Shown piece after piece: positions 7,830 to 17,765 of a DNA stretch of 64,000 nt. The translations under genes and the position numbers were made by a program. The stretch spans positions 2,294,001 to 2,358,000 of the forward strand of contig NZ_CP033116.1 of the NCBI RefSeq assembly GCF_009497895.1, read 5' to 3'. The DNA comes from Halopseudomonas pelagia. GTDB taxonomy: Bacteria > Pseudomonadota > Gammaproteobacteria > Pseudomonadales > Pseudomonadaceae. The notes beneath the pieces are model-generated. The model saw nothing but the letters and a program-made list of their open reading frames with translations, was not told the DNA's origin and ran no database searches. Numbering within the stretch: position 1 is the stretch's first letter; each line of letters begins with the position of its first letter.

Positions 7830-8258
7830 TTAGCGCACGATCATTACCGAGGTTTTGGACAACTGCACTACGCGCAGCGCATTGGTACCCAATACATAAT
7901 CCTCGGCACGTTTGCGCTTATGCGATGCCATGACAATCAGATCTGCGTCGATCTTTTTCGCTACCCGCAAAATCGCCTCGTAAGCTTTGCCATCAGCCAC
8001 GATGCGTTGCACCTTGACGTCCTTCGGCACATTTGCCTTGACGAATTCCTTGAGATTGTTGGTGATCGCCTGTTTGGCTTTTTCCGCATATTCCTTGGGA
8101 AAAAAGCCACCTACCAGCGGCAACCCGAAATCCGGAATCACCATGACCACGTGCAGCGAGGCCGTGTAATCACGGCACAGCTGCAGCGCGGTAGGCAAGG
8201 ACTTGGCCCAGGACGCCTTGTGATTCAGATCGATTGGTAAGAGGATCCGGTTATACAT
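7830..8258 (-). CDS. UspA-family universal stress protein linked to a TRAP transporter
   Basis: A 142-residue Usp-fold protein opening with MYNRILLPIDL and ending with a nucleotide-binding-type motif (IVMASHKRKRAEDYVLG then SVMIVR). The start at 8258 has an excellent GGAGG and overlaps the end of the permease gene by 8 bases, so the two are coupled. TRAP loci often carry such a protein; TeaD of the Halomonas ectoine transporter is the best-known example and modulates uptake. A similar role here is inference. Confidence 0.88.
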   Translation of the reverse strand: MYNRILLPIDLNHKASWAKSLPTALQLCRDYTASLHVVMVIPDFGLPLVGGFFPKEYAEKAKQAITNNLKEFVKANVPKDVKVQRIVADGKAYEAILRVAKKIDADLIVMASHKRKRAEDYVLGTNALRVVQLSKTSVMIVR

Positions 8259-10866
8259 TGTTACCTCCAGGCGCGGTCGCAACAGGCGCTTCAGCAGCCG
8301 GGCGACGTCGCCACTGCAGCCCGATGATCAGCATGAACAGCAAGAAACCGGGAATCCACATCCATTCCTTGGCCCACCGGTCCACCGGCGCTAGCACTTC
8401 GATGATTTCCTGATCAAAGTCGAACCCCAGATCAGCAGCCATGCTGCCGTAGGTAACCATGTCAACCAGGGTGCGGTCGCCATCCTGCATCAGCATCAGC
8501 CCGGTCTCTTCCAGACGCTCTTCGCCGGTCTCGCCATCCGGCACGGGCATCAGCACGTAGAAAGTGCGCGCACTGCCAATGTCGTCTTTACCGCTGATCT
8601 GAATCCGCAGGTTGCTTCCTTCGTCCACGCGGTCGAGCGCGGTGGCGATTTCAGCAGGCGGAATCGACTGGTAGGGATCGTGAATCATGTCCATCCAGAA
8701 GCCTGGACGGAACAAGGTAAAGGCTACCAACAGCATCAGCACACTTTCATACCAGCGGCTCCGCACCAGCAGCCAGCCCTGGGTGCCTGCGGCGAAGATC
8801 AACATGGCAATGGTGGCGACAATGAACACCACTATCCCTTGCCAGAAGGTGACATCGATCAACAGCAGGTCAGTGTTGAAGATGAACAGGAAGGGCAGGG
8901 CCGCTGTGCGCAGGCTGTAGTAGAAAGCCTGAAAGCCGGTTCGAATCGGATCACCGCCAGACACCGCCGCAGCGGCGAAGGACGCCAGCCCGACTGGCGG
9001 GGTGACATCCGCCATGATGCCGAAGTAGAACACGAACAGGTGTACGGCAATCAGGGGCACGATCAGGCCGTTCTGCTGGCCCAGGGTCACAATAACGGGG
9101 GCGAGCAAGGCCGAGACCACAATGTAGTTGGCGGTAGTCGGCAGACCCATCCCCAGAATCAGGCTGAGAATGGCGGTCAGGATCAGCATGAGCATCAGGT
9201 TGCCCATGGAGAGTATCTCGACCAGATCGGCGAGTACCAGGCCTACGCCAGTCTGCGCTACGGCGCCAACAATGATCCCTGCCGCTGCAGTGGCGATGCC
9301 AATACCGATCATGTTGCGCGCGCCGGCGACCAACCCTTGCCACAAGTCATCCAGCCCCTCATGCAGATCATGTGCGAGCTTGCTTTCGCCGCGGAACATG
9401 GCCATCAGAGGGCGCTGGGTGATGATGATCACGATCATCAGAACCGTGGCCCAGAAGGCCGACAGGCCAGGGGACAGGCGTTCTACCATCAAGCACCAGA
9501 CCAGCACGATCACCGGCAGAATATAATGCAGGCCGGACATCACTGTGGGTTTGGTTTGCGGCAGCGTTACCACGGGGGATTCGGGATCGTCCATCTCGAG
9601 CACCGGGTAGCGTGATCCGACCTTCAGCAGCCCAACGTACACAGCCAACAGACAGGCGCCAATGACCCAGCCAGCAGCATCGCCGAGCAGCGGTTTGAGC
9701 CAGCCGAGCCCGTAGTACACCGCAAATGACAGTGCCATCAACAGAATCAGGCCGGTCATGAAGCCAAAAATTTTACGCAACAATGGCCGCGGCGGGTTGC
9801 TGCTCTGCAGGCCCTGCATGTCCGCCTTCATTGCCTCCAGGTGCACAATGTAAACCAGTGCGATATAGGAGATCAGCGCGGGCAGAAAGGCATGCTTGAT
9901 CACGTCGACGTAGGAAATGCCGACATATTCTACCATCAGAAACGCCGCAGCGCCCATTACCGGCGGCATGATCTGGCCGTTTACTGACGAGGCCACTTCT
10001 ACCGCGCCGGCTTTTTCGGAGCTGAAACCTACGCGTTTCATCATCGGTACGGTAAAGGTACCGGTAGTCACTACGTTGGCGATTGATGAGCCCGAGATCA
10101 GGCCGGTCATCGCCGATGCCACCACCGCTGCCTTAGCTGGGCCTCCGCGATAGTGACCCAAAAGCGAAAACGCGACCTTGATGAAGTAGTTACCGGCGCC
10201 GGCTTTATCCAGCAGGGAGCCGAAAAGGACAAACAGAAATACGAAGCTGGTAGATACGCCTAGGGCAATGCCGAAAACGCCCTGGCTAGTCAGCCATTGG
10301 TGGTTGACCAGCGCTTCAATGCTGACGCCACGGTGCGCCATAATACCGGGCATATAGGGGCCGGCGAGGCAATAGACCAGAAACACCAGAGCGACGACCA
10401 TCAAAGGCGGACCCAGAGCCCTGCGAGTGGCTTCCAGCAGCAGCACCAGACCTGCTACGCCGACGATCACATCCAGCGTAGTCGGGTTGCCCGGGCGGCT
10501 GGCCAGCTCGGTATAGAAAATAAACAGGTAAGCGGCGCAGAACGAGGCTGCGAAGGCCAGAACCCAGTCCTGCACGGGAACGCGTTCTCTTGGTGAACGC
10601 TTGAGTGCGGGAAAGGCCATAAAGCCGAGAAAAATCGCAAAAGCCAGGTGAATAGACCGGGATTCTGCACTGTTGAATACGCCAAAGCCGACCAGATAGG
10701 GCAGTGGGGACGCGATCCACAGCTGAAAGAGAGACCAGGCTGCTGCGACCGACACGATTAATTTGCCGGTGAATCCCTGGGGTTTTCGAGCGCCGGTATC
10801 ACTGGTGGCTACCAGGTCTTCCAGTTCGGTGCTCAGATCATCACGTTGGTTGTTTTGTACGCTCAT
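8251..10866 (-). CDS. TRAP transporter permease, fused 4TM/12TM (TAXI type)
   Basis: An 871-residue, highly hydrophobic protein combining the small (DctQ-like) and large (DctM-like) TRAP permeases, as usual for TAXI-TRAP systems. The central region has DctM-type signatures such as SGSSIANVVTTGTFT, GMGLPTTANYIVV and a second glycine-rich SGGDPIRTG. A C-terminal soluble stretch (about 740-835) separates a last hydrophobic helix from the core. It would use a sodium or proton gradient to import an organic anion bound by the TAXI receptor next door. The start at 10866 has AAGG upstream. The substrate cannot be read from sequence. Confidence 0.92.
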   Translation of the reverse strand: MSVQNNQRDDLSTELEDLVATSDTGARKPQGFTGKLIVSVAAAWSLFQLWIASPLPYLVGFGVFNSAESRSIHLAFAIFLGFMAFPALKRSPRERVPVQDWVLAFAASFCAAYLFIFYTELASRPGNPTTLDVIVGVAGLVLLLEATRRALGPPLMVVALVFLVYCLAGPYMPGIMAHRGVSIEALVNHQWLTSQGVFGIALGVSTSFVFLFVLFGSLLDKAGAGNYFIKVAFSLLGHYRGGPAKAAVVASAMTGLISGSSIANVVTTGTFTVPMMKRVGFSSEKAGAVEVASSVNGQIMPPVMGAAAFLMVEYVGISYVDVIKHAFLPALISYIALVYIVHLEAMKADMQGLQSSNPPRPLLRKIFGFMTGLILLMALSFAVYYGLGWLKPLLGDAAGWVIGACLLAVYVGLLKVGSRYPVLEMDDPESPVVTLPQTKPTVMSGLHYILPVIVLVWCLMVERLSPGLSAFWATVLMIVIIITQRPLMAMFRGESKLAHDLHEGLDDLWQGLVAGARNMIGIGIATAAAGIIVGAVAQTGVGLVLADLVEILSMGNLMLMLILTAILSLILGMGLPTTANYIVVSALLAPVIVTLGQQNGLIVPLIAVHLFVFYFGIMADVTPPVGLASFAAAAVSGGDPIRTGFQAFYYSLRTAALPFLFIFNTDLLLIDVTFWQGIVVFIVATIAMLIFAAGTQGWLLVRSRWYESVLMLLVAFTLFRPGFWMDMIHDPYQSIPPAEIATALDRVDEGSNLRIQISGKDDIGSARTFYVLMPVPDGETGEERLEETGLMLMQDGDRTLVDMVTYGSMAADLGFDFDQEIIEVLAPVDRWAKEWMWIPGFLLFMLIIGLQWRRRPAAEAPVATAPGGNNV

Positions 10867-10921
10867 GGTAGCCCTTGAGTAGTTGCATGGTGCTAATAAA
10901 GGAATGAAACATGCAAAAAAC

Positions 10922-10946
10922 AAACCCGGATCAGTGATCCGGGTTT
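10922..10946 (-). terminator. Terminator between TAXI receptor and permease genes
   Basis: A 12-bp stem (AAACCCGGATCA and its complement) is followed on the minus strand by TGTTTTTT. It lies between receptor and permease genes of one operon, so it probably reduces permease transcription relative to the receptor rather than ending the operon. Confidence 0.8.
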
Positions 10947-10952
10947 GGGGGC

Positions 10953-11927
10953 TTACATCCAGCCGCGTTCCTTGTAGTAGCGAACGGCGCCATCATGCAG
11001 AGGAATGGAGAGACCTTCCTTGATCATCTCTTCTTCTTTCAGTGTCGCAAAAGCGGGGTGCAGACGCTTGAAGCGATCGAAGTTCTCGAACACGGCCTTC
11101 ACGGTCTGGTACACGGTTTCGTCATCAGTATCGGTTGAGGTTACCAGTGTGGCACGGACACCAAAGGTGTTCACATCATTATCGTTGCCACGGTAGATGC
11201 CGCCCGGGATGGTCGCTTTGGCGTAGTAAGGCCGCTCGGCGATCAGTTTGTCGATTTCCTCACCGTCGACTGACACCAGTACTGCATCTACGGTAGTGGT
11301 CGCTTCCTGAATGGAGCCATTGGGATGGCCAGCAACGTAGACCATGGCATCGATGTTGTTGTCACCCAGTGCGGCGGCCTGCTCGGCGGCGTCAAGTGCC
11401 GAGACCAGGGAGAAGTCTTCGTGCGTCCAGCCCAGTGCATCGAGTACAACATCCATAGTGTCGCGCTGACCGGAACCCGGGTTGCCGATATTCACACGCT
11501 TGCCTTTCAGATCCTTGACGTCAGTAATGTCGGCGTCACGGCGGGCAACCACAGTCAGTGGTTCACCGTGCAGCGCGAACATGGCACGCATACCGTCGAA
11601 CTTGCCAGCGTCTTCAAAGTTCTCAACACCTTCATAGGCTTTGTACTGAATGTCCGACTGGACTACGCCCATGTTCATTTCACCACCACGAATGGCGTTG
11701 ACGTTGGCCACGGAGCCACCGCTGGACGGGGCGTTACAGCGAATGCCATGCTCGTCAGTATTGCGATTGATCAAGCGGCAAACAGACTGGCCAACGACGT
11801 AGTAGACGCCGGTCTGGCCGCCGGTGCCGATGGTTACGAAGTTCTGCTGGGCCACAGCCGGAGTGGATGCCAGTGCGGCACATCCGATTGCTGCGGAAAA
11901 CAGCATGGCGAGCGATTGACGTTTCAT
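10953..11927 (-). CDS. TAXI-family TRAP transporter solute receptor
   Basis: A 324-residue periplasmic binding protein. The start at 11927 gives a clear signal peptide (MKRQSLAML, hydrophobic core, TPAVAQQ cleavage) with AAGGAG upstream; in-frame starts farther up have no such signal. The mature protein shows TAXI hallmarks: FVTIGTGGQTGVYYVVGQSV near the N-terminus, then SGGSVANVNAIRGGEMNMG and KGKRVNIGNPGSGQRDTMD. It would deliver a small organic acid to the fused TRAP permease downstream. The ligand is unknown; glutamate, malate and tricarboxylates are reported for other members. Confidence 0.92.
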   Translation of the reverse strand: MKRQSLAMLFSAAIGCAALASTPAVAQQNFVTIGTGGQTGVYYVVGQSVCRLINRNTDEHGIRCNAPSSGGSVANVNAIRGGEMNMGVVQSDIQYKAYEGVENFEDAGKFDGMRAMFALHGEPLTVVARRDADITDVKDLKGKRVNIGNPGSGQRDTMDVVLDALGWTHEDFSLVSALDAAEQAAALGDNNIDAMVYVAGHPNGSIQEATTTVDAVLVSVDGEEIDKLIAERPYYAKATIPGGIYRGNDNDVNTFGVRATLVTSTDTDDETVYQTVKAVFENFDRFKRLHPAFATLKEEEMIKEGLSIPLHDGAVRYYKERGWM

Positions 11928-12008
11928 TAGAGGGTGACTCCTTTTTCTGGTTATCAATCGGCAACGTTGCAATACATCACTGCAATCAACTGCCGATGTC
12001 ACGGTATT

Positions 12009-12028
12009 CCCTGGCGTTTTGGCCAGGG
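12009..12028. repeat. Perfect 7-bp hairpin between rnt and the TAXI receptor gene
   Basis: CCCTGGC and GCCAGGG flank a 6-base loop. Neither strand has a T-tract after it, so it is a weak candidate for the rnt terminator; it could instead be a protein site for the TAXI promoter. Nothing else was recognised in 11928-12197. Confidence 0.45.
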
Positions 12029-12197
12029 AGAGATTATCAACTCGTGGTCGATGATTTGGTGCCCGGTCCTTGAAGTGTAGCGGAGTATTCCGCCAACGCT
12101 GGAAAATAACCCTAGCCCGGGTTTCGGGCAAGTTATTGATTCGACTGATATCTATGGAATTGCGACACCGGGTGCTGTGCGCTGTTAGGCGGCTACC

Positions 12198-12869
12198 TCA
12201 GACGGGTGGCCATCCGCCCATCTCACGCCAGCGATTGACGATGCTGCAGAACAGTTCGGCGGTCTTTTCCGTGTCATAACGGGCGGAGTGTGCTTCCTTG
12301 CCGTCAAAGTCGATGTCCGCTGCCGCGCAGGCTTTGGCCAGTACGGTCTGGCCATACGCCAAGCCGCCCAGGGTGGCTGTGTCGAAACAGGAAAAGGGGT
12401 GGAAGGGGTTGCGTTTGATTTGGGTGCGCTCTACCGCGGCATTAAGAAAGCCCAGATCAAAGAACGCGTTATGCCCGACCAGTACAGCGCGGGTGCAGCC
12501 GGCAGATTTGACTGCCTTGCGCACGTGTTTGAATATTTCCGTTAGTGCTTCGGATTCATCCACCGCCATTCGCAGCGGATGATCAAGCTTGATGCCGGTG
12601 AATTCCAGCGCGGCCGGTTCTACATTGGCGCCGGCAAAAGGTTCGACGCGAAAAAAGTGGGTCTGGTCCGGATACAGCATGCCCTCTTCATCCATCAGCA
12701 GAGGTGTTGCGGCAATTTCCAGCAGCGCATCGGTGGCGGCGTTGAAACCGCCGGTCTCGACATCGACCACCACCGGCAAGAAACCGCGGAAACGGTAGGC
12801 CATGGGTGGCTTGTGACCTTTGGCCAAGGTCTCTTGCTGGTCTTCACTATCGAACTCAAACTCGCTCAC
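12198..12869 (-). CDS. rnt: Ribonuclease T
   Basis: A 223-residue DEDDh 3'-5' exoribonuclease that trims tRNA and other stable RNA 3' ends. The Exo I motif is [11 protein letters not shown] with Asp36 and Glu38; the Exo II region is [13 protein letters not shown]; the Exo III region is [15 protein letters not shown]. The start is a GTG at 12869 with AAGGAT at a normal distance. It follows pyrC on the same strand after about 39 bp, the pair order I recall from P. aeruginosa. Confidence 0.96.
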   Translation of the reverse strand: MSEFEFDSEDQQETLAKGHKPPMAYRFRGFLPVVVDVETGGFNAATDALLEIAATPLLMDEEGMLYPDQTHFFRVEPFAGANVEPAALEFTGIKLDHPLRMAVDESEALTEIFKHVRKAVKSAGCTRAVLVGHNAFFDLGFLNAAVERTQIKRNPFHPFSCFDTATLGGLAYGQTVLAKACAAADIDFDGKEAHSARYDTEKTAELFCSIVNRWREMGGWPPV

Positions 12870-12908
12870 GGGCGATCCTTAATGGTTATACCGCTCAAAT
12901 CCAGGATG

Positions 12909-13943
12909 TCAGGCAACGCGCCAATGGATACTCTCGCCGGCCCGCAGCGGCACAATGGTCTGGTCGCCCAACGGCATGCTGGGGGGCACGCTCCAGGACT
13001 CGCGCACCAAAGTGACGGTATCGGTATTGCGCGGCAGTCCGTAGAAATCAGGACCATGCAAACTGGCAAAGCCTTCCAGTTTTTCCAGCGCGCCGAGTTC
13101 GTCAAAGGCTTCGGCATACAGCTCCAATGCTGCGTGCGCGCTATAACAGCCAGCGCAACCGCACGCGGCCTCTTTGGCGTGACGCGCGTGCGGAGCGGAA
13201 TCGGTGCCGAGGAAAAATTTGCTCGAGCCTGAGACCACTGCATCACAGAGTGCTTGCTGATGGCGCTGGCGCTTGAGGATCGGCAGGCAGAACAGGTGCG
13301 GGCGAATGCCGCCTACCAGCATGTGGTTGCGGTTATACAGCAGATGGTGGGCGGTGATGGTCGCGCCTACGCGGTCCGGTGCGGAATTGACGAAATCCAC
13401 CGCGTCAGCGGTGGTGATGTGCTCGAAGACCACTTTCAAGGTCGGGAAGCGCTCGACCAGACCGACCAGCTGTTGATCGATAAAAGCCTTTTCGCGATCA
13501 AAAATGTCTACCTCGGCATGAGTCACTTCGCCATGCACCAGCAGCGGCATGCCTACATCGGCCATCGCTTCCAGTGCCGGATAAATGTGCTCTAGCCGGG
13601 TCACGCCGGAATCGGAGTTGGTAGTGGCACCAGCAGGGTAAAGCTTGGCCGCGATGGCCTGGCCAGCGCTGTGTGCTTCGCGGATACATTCGGCGGTGGT
13701 CTGATCGGTGAGATAGAGCACCATCAGCGGCTCAAAACCAGACCCGCTGGGCCGAGCAGCGAGAATGCGCTGACGATAGGCAGCCGCCTGCTGGCCGTTG
13801 CGAACGGGCGGCACCAGGTTGGGCATGATGATCGCCCGGGCAAAGGTGCGACTGGCGTCGGCCACGGTATTGCTCAGTACCTCTCCGTCACGCAAGTGAA
13901 TGTGCCAGTCATCCGGCCGGATCAGGGTAAGACGATCAGTCAT
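12909..13943 (-). CDS. pyrC: Dihydroorotase (PyrC, class II)
   Basis: Cyclises carbamoyl-aspartate to dihydroorotate in pyrimidine synthesis. The 344-residue protein opens with the amidohydrolase metal site [10 protein letters not shown] (His14, His16) and keeps [14 protein letters not shown] with the metal-bridging lysine region, LLVHGEV, FEHITT and [10 protein letters not shown]. The start at 13943 is preferred over an ATG two codons upstream because it matches the usual MTDRLTL opening. It lies upstream of rnt in the same direction. Confidence 0.96.
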   Translation of the reverse strand: MTDRLTLIRPDDWHIHLRDGEVLSNTVADASRTFARAIIMPNLVPPVRNGQQAAAYRQRILAARPSGSGFEPLMVLYLTDQTTAECIREAHSAGQAIAAKLYPAGATTNSDSGVTRLEHIYPALEAMADVGMPLLVHGEVTHAEVDIFDREKAFIDQQLVGLVERFPTLKVVFEHITTADAVDFVNSAPDRVGATITAHHLLYNRNHMLVGGIRPHLFCLPILKRQRHQQALCDAVVSGSSKFFLGTDSAPHARHAKEAACGCAGCYSAHAALELYAEAFDELGALEKLEGFASLHGPDFYGLPRNTDTVTLVRESWSVPPSMPLGDQTIVPLRAGESIHWRVA

Positions 13944-14049
13944 CAGCAAATTCCAGACAATTTCAATCCCATCATGCTACCGGAAACGCCCTGTTTTCAC
14001 ACCTGCTTTCACCCCGGACTTAAGTCTCAGCGTCAAAGCATGCGCCGGG

Positions 14050-14076
14050 TAAAGTTTTAACTGCAACGGCCGATGC
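14050..14076 (+). promoter_or_regulatory. sigma-28 (FliA) promoter of motY
   Basis: TAAAGTTT at 14050-14057 and GCCGATGC at 14069-14076 are separated by 11 bases. The -35 element is a full consensus match and the -10 matches GCCGAT. This agrees with a late flagellar gene downstream. Confidence 0.85.
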
Positions 14077-14112
14077 AGGACCTGAGAGAATCAATAGTGC
14101 ATGGAGATCGTC

Positions 14113-14964
14113 GTGCGTCGAATGTATTGTGCCTTACTGCTGGGAGTCGCCTTGCCTGTGCAGGCCATCACCTTTCAGACCCGGATGGAAGAGGTCGAAT
14201 GGACGGTGGAAGGTGATCAGTTCGAATGTCGTATGGCGCAACCCGTCAGCGGTTACGGCCAAGCGGTGTTTGTACGCAGGGCAGGTGAGCGTCCGGTGTT
14301 TCAACTGGAAGCCACCAGCAATCTGATGCAGCCGGGCCAGGCCCAGTTGTTCAACGATCCGCCACCCTGGCGGCATAACCTGCGCGCATCCGTGCTGGGC
14401 GCGGCGTTGGTCGAAAACGGGCCAGTGACCTTACGGGCTTCTCAACAGCAAGCCGGGCAAATGCTGGCGGGATTGGCTTCAGGCATGCATCCGACCATTC
14501 AGCGCGCGGCCTGGGCCAGCGCTGTGGAGTCAGTCAGGGTAGTGGTTTCGAGCGTAGGTTATCAGCAAGCCTGGACTGAATTTCAAACCTGCGCCGGCGG
14601 TTTGCTGCCGCTGAATTTCGATCAGGTATCGCGCAGTGTGGTCAGTTTTGCCAGCGGCGGCACCCGACTTACCGACGAAGCCAAAGCATTGCTGGATACC
14701 GCACTGGTCTATATCAAGGCGGATGAAGACATTGGCGCTATTCAACTCGATGGCCATTCCGACAACCTGGGCGATCGGCTGACCAACCGCGAGCTATCGC
14801 GGCAGCGCGCCCTGGCAGTGCGCGATTACCTGATGGAGCAGGGCGTGGAAGAAGACCTGTTCACCATGCGTTTTCACGGCGAAAGCTATCCGGTGGCCAC
14901 GAATGCCAGCAATTCAGGCCGCCAGCAGAATCGCCGCGTTACCCTGCGGCTAGAGAAAAACTAG
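14113..14964 (+). CDS. motY: MotY-like flagellar motor protein with OmpA-type peptidoglycan-binding domain
   Basis: An exported protein of about 283 residues: short signal peptide ([15 protein letters not shown]), a beta-rich N-terminal half and a C-terminal OmpA/MotB domain (about 175-283) with [22 protein letters not shown] and NRRVTLRLE. MotY forms the T-ring around the motor and stabilises stators. The GTG at 14113 is chosen because GGAG sits 6 bases upstream; an ATG at 14101 and one at 14122 are alternatives. Position between pyrC and argG matches the P. aeruginosa motY locus as I recall it, and a sigma-28 promoter lies just upstream. Confidence 0.9.
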   Translation: MRRMYCALLLGVALPVQAITFQTRMEEVEWTVEGDQFECRMAQPVSGYGQAVFVRRAGERPVFQLEATSNLMQPGQAQLFNDPPPWRHNLRASVLGAALVENGPVTLRASQQQAGQMLAGLASGMHPTIQRAAWASAVESVRVVVSSVGYQQAWTEFQTCAGGLLPLNFDQVSRSVVSFASGGTRLTDEAKALLDTALVYIKADEDIGAIQLDGHSDNLGDRLTNRELSRQRALAVRDYLMEQGVEEDLFTMRFHGESYPVATNASNSGRQQNRRVTLRLEKN

Positions 14965-15080
14965 CCCCTCGGCAGGCCGGCGAAGACTATCGCCCCTGTG
15001 ATTCCTCGCGGCGCGGCGCTAGAATAGCGCTTTTGCCCGTCGCCCCATGTGGCGCTGATCAATCTTCTAGGGAGCGCGTA

Positions 15081-16298
15081 ATGTCTGATGTGAAAAAAGT
15101 CGTCCTGGCTTATTCCGGTGGTCTGGATACCTCGGTAATCCTCAAATGGCTGCAGGAAACCTATGACTGTGAAGTGGTTACCTTCACAGCCGATCTGGGT
15201 CAGGGTGAAGAGGTTGAACCGGCACGTGCCAAGGCCAAGGCCATGGGCGTCAAGGAAATCTACATCGACGATCTGCGTGAAGAATTCGTGCGTGACTTCG
15301 TGTTCCCGATGTTCCGCGCCAATACGGTCTATGAAGGTGAGTACCTGCTGGGTACCTCTATTGCGCGCCCGTTGATCGCCAAGCGCCTGATTGAAATCGC
15401 CAATGAAACCGGCGCGGATGCCATTTCCCATGGTGCGACCGGCAAAGGTAATGACCAGGTTCGCTTCGAGCTGGGTGCCTACGCGCTCAAGCCTGGCGTT
15501 AAAGTGATTGCTCCCTGGCGCGAGTGGGATCTGCTGTCCCGCGAGAAGCTGATGGATTACGCCGCGCATCACGATATTCCGATCGAACGCCACGGCAAGA
15601 AGAAGTCGCCTTATTCCATGGACGCGAACCTGCTGCACATTTCCTATGAGGGCGGCGTGCTGGAAGATACCTGGGCCGAGCACGAAGAAGACATGTGGAA
15701 GTGGACCAAGTCACCGGAAAATGCCCCGGACGCCCCCACCTATATCGAACTGACCTATCGCAATGGCGACATCACCGCGATTGACGGCAAAGAGCTGTCA
15801 CCGGCCACCGTGCTGGCCGAGCTGAACCGCATTGGTGGTGAGAATGGTATTGGCCGTCTGGACATCGTCGAGAACCGCTTTGTCGGCATGAAGTCCCGCG
15901 GCTGCTATGAAACCCCCGGCGGCACCATCATGCTCAAGGGCCACCGCGCCATCGAGTCCATCACCCTGGACCGTGAAGTCGCGCACCTGAAAGACAGCCT
16001 GATGCCCAAGTATGCCGAGCTGATCTACAACGGTTTCTGGTGGAGCCCGGAACGTCTGATGATGCAGAAGATGATCGACGCATCCCAGGCCAATGTGAAC
16101 GGTGTGGTGCGGCTGAAGCTCTACAAGGGCAACGTCATCGTCGTTGGCCGTCAGTCTGACGATTCCCTGTTCGACGCTGCCATCGCTACCTTCGAAGACG
16201 ATGCGGGCGCCTATGATCAGGCTGATGCTGCAGGCTTTATCAAGCTCAACGCCCTGCGCATGCGCATTGCCGCTGGTAAAGGCCGCAAGCTGCTCTGA
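15081..16298 (+). CDS. argG: Argininosuccinate synthase
   Basis: Joins citrulline and aspartate with ATP in arginine synthesis. The 405-residue protein has the N-type ATP pyrophosphatase loop YSGGLDTS (11-18), [27 protein letters not shown] and the citrulline/aspartate region [14 protein letters not shown]. Length and motifs are standard. The start at 15081 has GGGAG upstream. It is a single gene ending before a terminator. Confidence 0.98.
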   Translation: MSDVKKVVLAYSGGLDTSVILKWLQETYDCEVVTFTADLGQGEEVEPARAKAKAMGVKEIYIDDLREEFVRDFVFPMFRANTVYEGEYLLGTSIARPLIAKRLIEIANETGADAISHGATGKGNDQVRFELGAYALKPGVKVIAPWREWDLLSREKLMDYAAHHDIPIERHGKKKSPYSMDANLLHISYEGGVLEDTWAEHEEDMWKWTKSPENAPDAPTYIELTYRNGDITAIDGKELSPATVLAELNRIGGENGIGRLDIVENRFVGMKSRGCYETPGGTIMLKGHRAIESITLDREVAHLKDSLMPKYAELIYNGFWWSPERLMMQKMIDASQANVNGVVRLKLYKGNVIVVGRQSDDSLFDAAIATFEDDAGAYDQADAAGFIKLNALRMRIAAGKGRKLL

Positions 16299-16357
16299 CG
16301 CGTAGTTGCCAGCTGCCGGCTTCAAAGCGCTAGCAGCTTGGCAAAGGCCGTACATTC

Positions 16358-16397
16358 GGGCGCCTGACTGTAATGGTCCGGCGCCCGTTTTCGTTTT
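16358..16397 (+). terminator. Intrinsic terminator after argG
   Basis: GGGCGCC and GGCGCCC flank a 15-base loop and are followed by GTTTTCGTTTT. It lies 60 bp past the argG stop. Just after it (16408-16440) are degenerate GCTTGAAGCTT-type repeats. Confidence 0.75.
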
Positions 16398-16455
16398 GCA
16401 CCTACCGCTTGAAGCTTGTAAGTTAAAGCTTGAAGCTCAATCAAAGGCTGCTGTC

Positions 16456-16857
16456 ATGCGCATACTACATACCATGCTTCGCGTTGGTGATCTGGACGCT
16501 TCGATTGCGTTTTATACCGAAGTGCTGGGTATGACCTTGTTGCGTCGCAAGGATTACCCCGAGGGACGCTTTACCCTGGCCTTTGTCGGCTACGGCAACG
16601 AAGATGATCAAGCTGTGTTGGAGCTGACGCATAACTGGGATACGGCGCGCTATGATCTTGGCGACGGTTATGGTCATATTGCGATAGAAGTGCTGGACGT
16701 CTACAAGGCCTGTGAGCAAATCAAAGCCGCGGGGGGCAAGGTTGTCAGAGAAGCTGGGCCGATGAAACACGGCAGCAGTATCCTGGCTTTTGTCGAGGAT
16801 CCGGACGGGTATCGTATTGAATTGCTGTCGGGGCGCACGCCCGGAGTGGCTCGCTGA
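16456..16857 (+). CDS. gloA: Lactoylglutathione lyase (glyoxalase I)
   Basis: Converts the methylglyoxal-glutathione hemithioacetal to S-lactoylglutathione. The 133-residue, single-domain protein is the short bacterial form. All four metal ligands of E. coli GloA are at the same positions: His5, Glu56, His74 and Glu122. The short form and this spacing point to a nickel-type enzyme. The start at 16456 begins MRILHTMLRV, as in the family; in-frame codons upstream read through the intergenic repeats and are not likely to be coding. Confidence 0.96.
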   Translation: MRILHTMLRVGDLDASIAFYTEVLGMTLLRRKDYPEGRFTLAFVGYGNEDDQAVLELTHNWDTARYDLGDGYGHIAIEVLDVYKACEQIKAAGGKVVREAGPMKHGSSILAFVEDPDGYRIELLSGRTPGVAR

Positions 16858-16877
16858 CAGCGTGAAGCTGGTGCACT

Positions 16878-17738
16878 ATGGTCTGGACCTTATTCGCAGT
16901 AGCAGTTGTATTGGCGGTGTTGTTGGAAAGAATCGGCAGCCGGCGTCGCACTCTCCAAAAGCGTCATGTCCGGCTCAAAGCGCTGGACCAGATCCGACTG
17001 TTGCGTCTGCTGCTTGAACAGGTGCAGCGTCACCGGGGGCTGTGTTTTGGTGTGATGGCGGGAGAGCACAGCCTGGAAAGTCAGCGCTGGCAGGTCGAAG
17101 CCCAGGTGGCGCAATCGCTTGAAGCTGTCGCAGTCCACCAGGCCAGCTTGTTCTGGTACACCGCCTGGCATCCAGTGTTGCCGGTCTGGCAACAGATCGC
17201 TGAGCAACGCGCGCAAAATGCCTCTGCCGAAGCGGTTCTGCTGCTACACCACCGCATGGCCGAACAACTGATCAGTACCATTGAAGCGCTGGCTGTCCGC
17301 CATGATCTGGTGTGCTTGGGCACGCTGGCGCCGCAACCGCAGGGTATGTGGCTGGAGCTGCTGAAGAATACCGAGTTGCTCGGCCGCGCCCGGGCGGTGG
17401 GTACCGGCATAGCTGCGCGGCGGCAAAACAGCGCGTTGCAGCATCAGGAGCTGCAACGCTTGCGCGAGCAGATCAATACTCAGTGTTATCAGCCATTGGC
17501 ACGCTTATGCACCGAGCCGCTGCTGCGTTTGTCAGTGGACAAACCCGTGCGCGCCGCCGAAGATAGCCTGGACAGCCTGCTCCAGGCGGTAGATCAGTTG
17601 CTTGAAACTGGCGACAGGCCTGGCCTGGCGTCCAATCGCTATTTCAGCATCGCTACGCAGGCGATCAGCGCCACACTGGCGATCGTCGATTTGCTGTTGG
17701 AGCGGTTACAGGCCCCCGGCGCGCTGGCATACAAATGA
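16878..17738 (+). CDS. Membrane-anchored protein with a possible NIT (nitrate/nitrite-sensing-like) helical domain
   Basis: A 286-residue protein with one N-terminal membrane segment (1-16), then a basic stretch and an almost entirely helical soluble part. The segment RLLLEQVQRHRGLCFGVMAG (about 43-62) resembles the start of NIT domains, with the R-HRG pattern, and later regular helices fit a helix bundle. There is no output domain (no kinase, HAMP, GGDEF or DNA-binding part). It follows gloA by 20 bp. If it is a NIT protein, it could sense nitrate or nitrite, but the match was made by eye. Confidence 0.5.
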   Translation: MVWTLFAVAVVLAVLLERIGSRRRTLQKRHVRLKALDQIRLLRLLLEQVQRHRGLCFGVMAGEHSLESQRWQVEAQVAQSLEAVAVHQASLFWYTAWHPVLPVWQQIAEQRAQNASAEAVLLLHHRMAEQLISTIEALAVRHDLVCLGTLAPQPQGMWLELLKNTELLGRARAVGTGIAARRQNSALQHQELQRLREQINTQCYQPLARLCTEPLLRLSVDKPVRAAEDSLDSLLQAVDQLLETGDRPGLASNRYFSIATQAISATLAIVDLLLERLQAPGALAYK

Positions 17739-17765
17739 TCCTCACCCCGCCAGTGAATGTCCGGC

